Assembly (NCBI RefSeq): GCF_910589235.1 | Contig: NC_060977.1 | Location: 2,098,501 to 2,162,500, forward strand | Source: Vespa crabro | Lineage: Eukaryota > Arthropoda > Insecta > Hymenoptera > Vespidae | DNA length: 64,000 nt | Direction: 5' to 3' | Shown: piece after piece, positions 54,400-64,000 of the stretch | How positions within the stretch are numbered: position 1 is the first letter of the stretch | Layout of the letters: each line of letters starts with the position of its first letter | Position numbers and translations under genes: made by a program | The notes under the pieces: generated by a model | What the model was told of the DNA's origin: nothing | Seen by the model: the letters and a program-made list of their open reading frames with translations, nothing else | The model's database searches: none

Positions 54400-55073
54400 A
54401 AAACAATGTACAGAACGGATCGTGCGGGCGGAACGACAGTCTTTTCTCTTTTACGAGAAATTGAAGAAGAAAAAGAAATGGTAGAGGAAGAAAAGGATAG
54501 AAGACAATGTGGAAGAAGAGGAAGAAGATGAAAAATGTTGTGTATAAAGGACGAAATAGAGAAAAGATGGAAGACGTTGCTTCTCGTTCGAAATGAGCTC
54601 TAACATATAGAAGCTCGTTTTAGAACAGACGCTCGCGCAGTTCGTTAGTATCTTTTGTTGTGCGTGATCGGCCAATCGTTTTCTTCGTACGTACATTCTA
54701 TAGTTATGTATGTAAGTATTCGTTATTTGAACGGACATAAACAATACACACAAGTACATACATCGTATCTTCATTCATTACATATACATACACACATACA
54801 CACACACACGCATATATATATATATATATATATATGTATATTCATTTACGTACATCGCGTACGTAGAAAAATACATAAATGTATTACCCACATTCAATTG
54901 CGTACATTGCGTACGTAAAAAAAAAAAAAAAATAGAAAAAAAAATACATAAACATAAACACAAACGTTCGTCTCATATGTTCAGAAATATACATATACTA
55001 TGTACGTTACAAATGTGGACGCGAACTGAACGAGCGCCGTAATTTTACGTGCAGTGAAAATAAACTTTGATTA

Positions 55074-55075
<2 letters not shown>

Positions 55076-55121
<46 letters not shown>

Positions 55122-55206
55122 TTTCGTCATTTTCGTCGTCGTCATCGTCGTCGTCGTCTTCGTCGTCGTCATCATCATCGTCGCCGTTGTCGTCGTCGTC
55201 GTTGTT
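55076..55206. repeat. (GTC)n triplet array, about 130 bp
   Basis: TCG/GTC triplets with interruptions (TTTTCG, TCATCG, CCGTTG). It starts 12 nt after an AATAAA hexamer (55059-55064). Poly-Ser and poly-Val frames through it are repeat artefacts. Confidence 0.9.
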
Positions 55207-55349
55207 CTTCCTTCACTTTACTTCTATAATAGTAACGATCGTTCAATCCATGATCGTCCCTTCGACGCCGAGATAATTTAATAATGTGCACGTGAACTCG
55301 CGAGACGCACGAATTAAACGCACATTCTCTCTTATTGTCTCTTTCTCTT

Positions 55350-55394
<45 letters not shown>

Positions 55395-55529
55395 CTCTTT
55401 ATCTCTTTTTCTCTTTTTTACATCATACGTTCGATAATACATTAATTTACATGTGAAAGATATGAAATCATTTGAGTAAATTCATTCTCTTATATAAGAA
55501 AAAATATTATACAGAGAAAAAGAGTGCGT

Positions 55530-55530
55530 A

Positions 55531-55583
<53 letters not shown>

Positions 55584-55594
55584 AAGAGAGGGAA

Positions 55595-55640
<46 letters not shown>
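55530..55640. repeat. Compound (TG)n(GA)n(TA)n microsatellite
   Basis: Three dinucleotide repeats in direct succession: TG to 55546, GA to 55598, TA to 55638. Confidence 0.9.
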
Positions 55641-55847
55641 TTACGCCGTAACGACAATCGTGCGTCACGCCGACGATATTTATCTTAATATGTGAAAATT
55701 AATGTAAATATTACATACCAAGCCGAAATAATTTATCCAAGACACTAAATAAAATATTAATCGTGAATCGATCGTTTCGTTAATCGTTCTATCTTTTTAT
55801 TACCTTATATATTCTTTCTACAAAGAAATATTTTTTACAGAGTGTGA

Positions 55848-55870
55848 GCGCGCGCGTACGCGCGCGCGCG
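55848..55870. repeat. Alternating CG palindrome (Z-DNA-type)
   Basis: GCGCGCGCG-TA-CGCGCGCGC followed by GCG: 23 nt of strictly alternating purine/pyrimidine, palindromic about TA at 55857-55858, adjoining a GA tract. It stands out in A+T-rich DNA. Alternating CG is the classical Z-DNA-forming sequence. Confidence 0.85.
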
Positions 55871-56284
55871 AGAGAGAGAGAGAGGGAGAGAAATCCTGAA
55901 TATATTATATGAAGATGAATGAAAGAAATCGGTAAGTAAAGAATAATTGTTTATTCTCTTTGTGATAGAAAAGTGGGCGTGAAGGATGCTTCTTCAATCA
56001 AGGAATATAAACAGAAATGTCGGAGTTCTTTGAAAAATACGAAAGGTTATATTCAAAGAAGAAGGGTAAAGTATAAACAGAAATAAAGAAATAAACGAAG
56101 GGAGTAAGTTCCCTTGAGCAATTAATGTAATAAAAATTCAATTAGATCGTAATGGTTAGATAGGAAGCAGATCGATCGGCGTAAAAATTACGAGAATTCC
56201 CGGAGGGCTTGCTTGGTGGTTGTTTGTTCGTCGATTTATGAAAACGTTGACAAAAGAAGCGGGTCGAATGAGATAAAAAGAAAA

Positions 56285-56333
<49 letters not shown>

Positions 56334-57128
56334 TTGATAGTGGGAGTAAGCAATTAGTATAATAAAAAGTCGATTAGTCGATTTAAACGGACAGTGCTAA
56401 TCAAGAAAGGGCGGTTTCGTAGAGTAGTAGATATATTTTTCCGTTTCTCTCTCTCTCTCTCTCTCTCTTTGTTTCTTTCACATTGACGTACCTAACTTCT
56501 ACTTTTCTTTCTTTCTTTCTTTCTTATTTCTTTGTTTTTTTTTCCCTTTACTTTTTTCCTTCCCTTTATCTTTTTCTCTGTTTTCCTTTCTTTCCTTTTT
56601 TCAAGGAAACGCAAAGAGACAGTGAGTCTCGACTTTCTTCGACTAGTCGTTTCATTATCCCTCGGTAACCGGCCGCACGGAAAGTTTTTCGCGATAAAAG
56701 TCTCGTCCGGAAAGTCTTTCGACGCGTTGACTAAATTGAAACACCGTTGAAATGAAATGGGTTCGCTTTGGTGGCGTGTGCTCTCTTCCCGTTCTTCACA
56801 TTTAGATTTTCGATAAGGTGTTACACGCTCACACTTGCTATATATATATATATACATCGTCTCTTCTTCTCTCAGTATCGTATTTATCGTATGGCTTTTA
56901 AGAGGCTTTAAACCCATTATTTCACTCCAAATATATACTACTCTCTTTTCTCTTTCTCTCTCTCTCTCTCTCTCTCCTCCTCCTTCTATTCCCCTCTCTC
57001 TCATATTTTCTCTTAATAGATGTACTAACGATAATAATCGATCGGAAACGTCTATCATAGTTTTATTTCTATTTGCGTTATTTTCAACATCATGCATACA
57101 CACACACACACACACACACACAGAGAGA

Positions 57129-57160
<32 letters not shown>

Positions 57161-57722
57161 AAGAATGAGAGTAAGGGACTATTTCATTGTGCCGTGAAGT
57201 CATTTAACCGCTGTCACGTTTTGCGAGAGAAAAAGCTTCGATGGATAAACGTAATGAACATGCATCGAAGAGTAACGAGGAATGGAAAGAAATGTCGATA
57301 TTGGTGATTGACAGTCTACCGAAGCGTATTTCACATGCATTCTACAACGTCATTTATCGAACACTTTAATTCATTCTAACAATGATAAAATTGTTGCTCT
57401 CATTTTATTTTTAACTTACATTATCATATATAATCTGTGATGATCGGACAGAATGAGTACTGCCGAAGTTAAATTTTTGATCGAAATATAAAATAAATAG
57501 CCGAACATATTTTATATCATTGCTCGTTTGTTCATTGTTTTAATATTACAAATTAATTTCACATTTCCTCTCCCCCCTCCCTCCCGCCCCACCCCCATCC
57601 TTTTGTTTTACCGGAAATTTTAATAATACACGTAAAAAATATAATATAATGACAGGAGAGAAATAATAGGTATAACTATGACTTGTAATAATTTTCTTGT
57701 TCATTAAAAAAAGAAAAAAATG

Positions 57723-57753
<31 letters not shown>

Positions 57754-59115
57754 ATGCATGTACTATCTGGTAACTTTAATGAGAGATCTTATTTACGATT
57801 TGAAACTTTATAAATAAACTATTGAAAAGGCACGAGAGCTCTTTCTAAACGTATCGGGTCTATTATGTTGCACACGACAAGTGGAGTTTGAAATTCTTGA
57901 TCCATGCGGAGAGTTACATTAGCGTGCATAAGAGGTAAGCTTCTTATCGCTATACATAAATCCTGGTTGGAGCTTCACAAAATTGAGACTACGTACGAGA
58001 AGCAAAGAAAAGGAGATGCGACACGACGTAAGAAGTCCTTGGCCCTCTCGTCTAACTTTATTGTCACCGACAACGTTAATCCAACAAAATACGTCGTAAA
58101 GTAGATTCAATATGTTTCCTTATTAACTTCTTCAGTTCATAAAATTTTGATAGATATACGGTGGGAAAGAAAAGTTCAATTTAAACAAAAAATTATAAAG
58201 AGAAACATATGTATCTAGTATTTAAAATTTTCGATATATATAAAGAGATAAATAAATTTTAAACTATAACAATATTGTATTCGATTAATTATCCAAGTTT
58301 TTCCTCGTTCTTATCGTTATCAATTTATTTTGTCGTTTTTACAATTAACAGGACACTCTCTTGGACAATAACAACAGAAGGAAAAAGGCACCTGCTGACT
58401 TATTCTAACTTGGCTTCATTCAATTTCTCACCACTTCCTTTTTATCCTTGTTCTCTCGAATAGTTAGGTACTTCTGTAAAATGCACTGTAACTAATTGTA
58501 GTACAAAGTTGTTGAATCTTTTATGCCAGAAAAAAATTCAGAAGAATTTCAGTAAGTTCATTCGTTCATTATGAAAAACGATTATGACCTAAATACAAAA
58601 GCTTTATTATATATATATATATATATCGATTATCGATCGACTTTTTTTCTATGAAGAATATTTTTAGAACATGATATTAAACAATTATAAAAATAATATA
58701 CCAATATTAATTATTCATTATGTTCGTTCTTAAGTTTCGATGTTTCCAATGAAAAAATATACAAAATCTATAAAAATGAAAGCTGATCGATAGATTGTAT
58801 TAACTTTAAATACGAAAAAAAAAAAAAAAAAACGAAAAAAAGAAAAAGGGAATATAGAAGGTAAGGTTAGTACTATTAACGATAAGAATTTTCACGTTTT
58901 CGTGTTCGAAAGCGGGTTCGGTGTACCTCCCAGGAAGTTTGGCAAATCGTATCAAAAGTTTTCATGAAACTTTGGCAATAAACGTGTTCCTTCGTTTTTA
59001 TCATTCTCCCCTAACATTGCGGAACGTACGTTTGATAAACCGACGTTTTGATAAGTTCGTACATTCGAAGTAAAATATACACCTTAGACGTATCAGATAA
59101 CTCGAATACTTCCTA

Positions 59116-59171
<56 letters not shown>

Positions 59172-59713
59172 CATACATTCCATTCGTTCTCGAGGAGTTT
59201 AGAATACTATCCTTCGGAATTGTTGAAATTCTATTCGTTTTAGTTTTACGAGAAGAAAAATAGAAGGCCGATGAAAGCTTAATTAACTTGAAGTATACTG
59301 AAAGTTTGTTAACAAGCTCAGGTTTTACAGAAAGGGTATGTGTGTGCGTATATGCGTACGTGCGTGCGTGCTTATGTATTTGTGTATATAAAAGAGAAAG
59401 AGACAGAATGAGAGAAAGAGATATATATATATATATATATAGAAATGATCGAACATCGAAGCTATATTTTTATCGGCAACGATTACTAGTTCCCTGCGTA
59501 GCAAACATAATTAGAAATTCTCCAATGGAGTTAATTATCAAGCAAATTCGAAAATTCGGAGGAAGGAGAGGTGAAAGGCCGATAGGAAGTTAACGGTCGA
59601 TCGAATCCTCCGTGATTACCTGCGATCCAATTAAATTTTCGATCCTCGTGATTCGTCATCTCTTGTCAAATCGCTTCTGCCTCTTGTCTCTATTTCTATC
59701 CAATATTCAGAAG

Positions 59714-59757
<44 letters not shown>

Positions 59758-60066
59758 GTATGTGTATATGTATGTATGCATGTATACAGGATGAGGAAAT
59801 AACGAAGATCTTTAATATTATCGAATTTTTAGTTTTTCTATTTCGTAAGTTAACGACTATTAATAGGTCTTTTTTTTCTTTTTTAAATAAACAAAATAAA
59901 ATTAATATAAATATTGAATTTTAATATATTCAATAATTAACTAAAAGAATTATAATAAAAATACAAATAATGTAATTATAGTTATGTTCTCATTACGATA
60001 GAAATGGAAATATTCATTTTGAAAAATTATTAACAAAATCGATTTTATTATAACGATATTATTGCA
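55871..60066. other. Downstream spacer
   Basis: Microsatellites plus non-repetitive patches, the most CpG-rich at 56600-56800. Open frames at 56492-57121 (-) and 57904-58104 (+) have no recognisable domain. No gene supported. Confidence 0.6.
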
Positions 60067-61870
60067 ATATTTAAATAAATAGAGAATACAATACCCTTGA
60101 AAATGATATTTGTTTCATGTCTGTACGACTTCTCGTTCCGAAGATATCGCCTTCGAAAGATTTTCATTCAAAAATATGTGTAGTACAGCTGTTCGTAGTA
60201 ATAGTAATAGTAGTAGTAAGAATGCGTAAATTCTTGGAATTTATGTAGGTCAGTGTGTCAATACGATATTGAATGAAATTAAATAGGTCAGTGATTTATT
60301 CTAAACGTGTTTCATTTAAATGGGAATATCTCCGGAATAAAAAGTCCTATAGAATTGAATCAAACGCCATTTTAAAGGGCAAAATTTTCTTTATTTTTTC
60401 GACTTATTGTTAATAATTAATCAACAATTTGTTATAAACAAATTCTCAAGAATTAACTTCATCGTATTTTATCGAGAAATGATTCAAATTGACAGAAATT
60501 TATAAAATTGCATAAATTAATAAATAGTTAATAAACAAATTATTATTTTGTTTTTTTATTATTAATAATCATGTTTTTTATTTAAATGGAAATTTCTCCG
60601 GTATCAGAGGTCGTAGAGATTTGAATTAAACGCCATTTTAAAAGATAAAATTTTCTTTCTTTTTTCGACTTATTGTTAATAATTAATTAACAATTTGTTA
60701 TAAACAATTTGTTATAAACAAATTCTCAAGAATTAAGTTTATCATATTTTACAGAGAAATGATTTAGATTGACAAAAATTTTCTTTATTTTGTCGACTTT
60801 TAATAATTAATTAACAATTTGTTATAAACAATTTGTTATAAACAAATTTTCAAGAACTAAGTTTATCATATTTTACCGAGAAATGATTTAGATTGACAAA
60901 AATTTTCTTTATTTTGTCGACTTTTAATAATTAATTAACAATTTGTTATAAACAATTTGTTATAAACAAATTCTCAAGAATAAATTTCATCATATTTTCC
61001 CGAGAAATGATTCAGATTGACAGAAATTTATAAAATTACATAAATTAATAAATAATTAATAAACAAATTATTATTTTGTTTCTTTATTATTAATAATTAC
61101 GTATTTTATTTAAATGGAAATTTTTCCGAAATATTTAAATAAATAGAGAATAAAAAACCCTTGAAAATGGTATTTGTTTCAAGTCTGTACGACTTTTCGT
61201 TTCGAAGATATCGCCTTTGAAAAATTTCCATTCAAAATACGTGTAGTACAGCTGTTCGTAGTAATAGTAATAGTAGTAGTAAGAATGCGTAAATTCTTAG
61301 AATTTATGTAGGTCAGTGTGTCAATACGATATTGAATGAAATTATATAGGTCAGTGATCTATTCTAAATTTGTTTCATTTAAATGGGAATATCTCCGGAA
61401 TAAAAAGTCCTATAGAATTGGATCAAACGCCATTTTAAAGGGCAAAATTTTCTTTATTTTTTCGACTTATTGTTAATAATTAATTAACAATTTGTTATAA
61501 ACAATTTCTTATAAATAATTTTTTATAAACAAATTCTTAAGAACTAAATTCATCATATTTTACCAAGAAATGATTTAGATTGACAAAAATTTATTAAATT
61601 ACATAAATTAATAAATAATTAGTAAACAAATTAATTTTTTGTTTCTTTATTATTAATAATCATGTCTAACCTTGAAATGGGAATATCTTGGAAACTAAAT
61701 GTCCTACAGATTTGAATGAAACGCCATTTTAAAAGGCAAAATATGCTTTATTATTTCAACTTATTGTTAATAATTAATTAACAATTTTTTATAAACAATT
61801 TATTATAAACAATTTATTATAAACAATTTATTATAAACAAATTCTCACGAATTAATTTCATTGCATTTTG
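60067..61870. repeat. Nested higher-order A+T-rich tandem repeat
   Basis: A segment beginning ATATTTAAATAAATAGAGAA at 60067 recurs at 61131, a period of 1,064 bp. Both copies carry GTGTAGTACAGCTGTTCGTA, GTAATAGTAATAGTAGTAG, GTCAGTGTGTCAATACG and AAATGGGAATATCTCCGGAA. Within each copy a roughly 270-290-bp sub-unit marked by GCCATTTTAAA occurs twice (60366, 60632, 61429, 61723), and between them a 124-128-bp unit is repeated (GTCGACTT or TTCGACTT landmarks at about 60667, 60795 and 60919). The innermost unit is TTATAAACAATTTG. There is no coding potential. It could be satellite-like or a multiplied transposon remnant. Confidence 0.8.
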
Positions 61871-63625
61871 TCGATTAATTATTGAAATTATTGGAACAAT
61901 CAGATGCTCGCAATTTTTATATTTGACCAAAATTAAAAAAAGAAAAGATATTGAAATTGTTAAAATTGATGTGATTCATTGAAAATTTCACTAGTATTAA
62001 TGTCTTTAGAAATAATATAATATTTTTATATCAGATAGATTGTCGTTGTAGTATATTCGAATAACATTTAGGACAATATTGTAAGAAATATATAATAATA
62101 ATGCTTGAATAACGTTTAGAAGATTATTGTAAGAACTTAATGTAGAAATTCGGCTGATACTGACATAAATGAGCTTTATTAGGAGGTATGCAAATATCGT
62201 TTCAACGTAAGATATAATGTTCCATGTACGGTGTTGTGAGCATCATAGTTGATATAAATAAACGAAACGATGGTAAACACGACAGCATAAATAGCGAATC
62301 TTCCTTTGGAATTGGAACTTGGCCCGAATCAAAGGACATATTTGTCCTGTAAGAACGGCACGCGACGCATGTGCCGGCACTTTATGGTGAAGGATGCCTC
62401 GTATTACCGCAACTGTCAACTTGCTTTAAGGTCAGATTAACAAGGAAGACACGCGAGGTTTCGTCGTTAGTTAAGATCGTTGATTGTAAAGGTAAATACG
62501 ATTCAAATTAATTCTCTTGATTACTCCTGATTTTATAACGTAATACACAAGAAATTAATCACGAAATTAATTTTTAAAAGATTTCGATAAATACGATTTC
62601 GTTTTAATAGATGATAACTTACGAATTAAATTAATATTTATTATGAATTAAAATTAAGAGGAAAAAGAAAATTTATGTTTCATCGAAAATTAAAATGAAT
62701 AAATATTTAAAAATTATTATTCATAAGTTTCTTCTTTCAATTGAGAAAAATCAAATTCAATTTTGATTATCCGATTTTGCACGGATTTAAGGATCTTCGA
62801 GATGTTCATTCTCTCGTTTAAATCTTCTTCAATTTTGATAAACTTTTTTTTATTGTTATATTAGAAATAAATTATTAAGATCATATCTCTCGAAAGTGAT
62901 TTAAAATAATATCGTCTGTATGACGATTGTAGAGTTCGAGATATTTTTAATTTCACGATGTATCTCATAATTCATTAGTACGCTTTAATTACATCAGAGA
63001 TTAGTATATTTAAATTGATTTTTACATTCTCAATGATGTCGATATTTTTTTTTTTGCGTCTGTAGTCTGAACGTTTATTAATCTTCTTTAATATAGTCAA
63101 CTGTGTATCCATAAAAGTGAATATAGTATTTTCTTTTTTTTCTTTTTTTTTTTTTTTTTTTTTTTTGGATAGAACATCGTACATCTTGAAATACGTCTAA
63201 TAAAATTTTGATTTTATTACGATGAGATTGTTGTAAAATTGTCGCAATAAGAAATCTATTATTTCGTTAAAAATATTATTATTCTTCGAAATATATCTTT
63301 GAAACATGATCGAAGAGTCAGTAATATGTATATATAAACTAATAGCAAGGCTCAACGATTTTGCTCGTCGGTGATCGCCGATATCGGAAGCTTTTTATAG
63401 AGACTCTGGGAAGCAATTTTCATCGTGAATCGCGTATGCCTTCGGTATAAACCTGGTCACAATCAGTGCCACTGACAGAAATAAATGGATGTATGGGGAT
63501 AAGCTATCGGCGAGAGAAGTAGTTTTCGTTTCAATTCAGCAGAGAATCGTTACTGTCCGCTCAATCTGTCCTCGGAAACCGAGAGTACGAGTGTCCATGT
63601 GATACACTCGTATGTCACATGCATG

Positions 63626-63684
<59 letters not shown>

Positions 63685-64000
63685 ACGTACGTATATACGT
63701 GTTCACCTGATCGGACGTGCGTCGACTCGATGTTCATCATCTCTCTCTCTCTCTCTCTCTCTTTTTCTCTATCTCTTTCTTCCTCTCTCTTTCTTTCTTT
63801 CTTTTTTCTTTCTTTCTTTCCTTCTTTTCCATGGTTAGACATCGGAAGGAATGGCTCGTTCCTTTCCATCTTTCTCTACTTTATCACTGACTCTCCTAGA
63901 ATAATGATAATAAAGATAGAGAAAGCATTTATTTAACGAGCAATACTTTTCAAAAAGAATAGCTATCCCTCTAACGTGCTATTCGAATCAATTTGACATG
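61871..64000. other. Downstream spacer with a G+C-richer patch
   Basis: Mostly A+T-rich. Less A+T-rich, non-repetitive stretches at 62280-62500 and 63340-63600 differ from the surroundings and could hold a promoter or noncoding exon of a neighbouring gene, but contain no recognisable coding. A TA repeat with inverted CATGTATA segments lies at 63619-63680 and a pyrimidine tract at 63740-63830. Confidence 0.5.

Noticed and set aside
54203..54484. Poly-Tyr, poly-Val and poly-Ser frames
   Set aside because: Translations of the CTA triplet array on both strands.
56492..57121. 209-codon open frame on the - strand
   Set aside because: Lys/Arg/Glu-rich from repeats with a short non-repeat middle; no recognisable domain or splice context.
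63446..63476. TATAAA with TCAGT downstream
   Set aside because: The TCAGT initiator is only about 19 nt from the TATA box, too close for the usual 30-nt spacing.
1..64000. CRISPR arrays, tRNA/rRNA genes, viral or bacterial gene clusters
   Set aside because: No spaced identical repeats, no tRNA B-box-like cloverleaf candidates noticed, no rRNA words recognised, and no phage, viral or bacterial coding found; a tRNA or covariance-model scan would be the decisive check.

Overview
The window looks like one neuronal gene in a very microsatellite-rich, A+T-rich invertebrate genome. It is almost certainly an insect. Hymenoptera is my best guess, from the abundance of intact CpG in A+T-rich DNA together with dense (CT)n, (TA)n and homopolymer tracts, but nothing here fixes the species. 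There is no sign of operons, ribosome binding sites, CRISPR arrays, prophage or any bacterial-style gene organisation, and most long open frames are translations of simple repeats.

The one gene I can support lies on the + strand at 35059-53500. Five coding exons join in phase through GT-AG introns into a 286-residue, two-immunoglobulin-domain cell-surface protein of the Dpr family (insect 'defective proboscis extension response'; nematode zig-8-like). Coding exons are 35106-35163 (signal peptide), 38237-38409 (linker and first half of Ig1), 50504-50659 (second half of Ig1), 51343-51676 (Ig2) and 53133-53272 (C-terminal membrane or GPI-anchor segment). A 5'UTR acceptor at 35058/35059 shows that at least one noncoding exon lies further upstream, possibly in the 1-35 kb stretch. 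Coding sequence is 861 nt, about 1.3% of the window.

Layout: 1-35 kb is non-coding DNA with many simple repeats, a TATA+Inr promoter candidate near 14.92 kb, a CpG-rich patch near 19 kb, a fold-back element at 21.5 kb and a degenerate repeat block near 29.1-29.8 kb. The Dpr gene occupies 35-53.5 kb, with a 12-kb intron splitting Ig1 and a hAT-like non-autonomous transposon in its last intron. From 53.5 to 56 kb come triplet-repeat arrays and a Z-DNA-type CG palindrome, some of it possibly 3'UTR. From 60.07 to 61.87 kb there is a nested, higher-order A+T-rich repeat of about 1,064 bp period. The rest is A+T-rich spacer.

I did not find a convincing new multi-gene system. The most interesting items are the complete compact Dpr gene with a NAGNAG acceptor, the hAT-like insertion, the nested repeat block, and an apparent excess of CT over GA microsatellites on the sense strand of the transcribed region.
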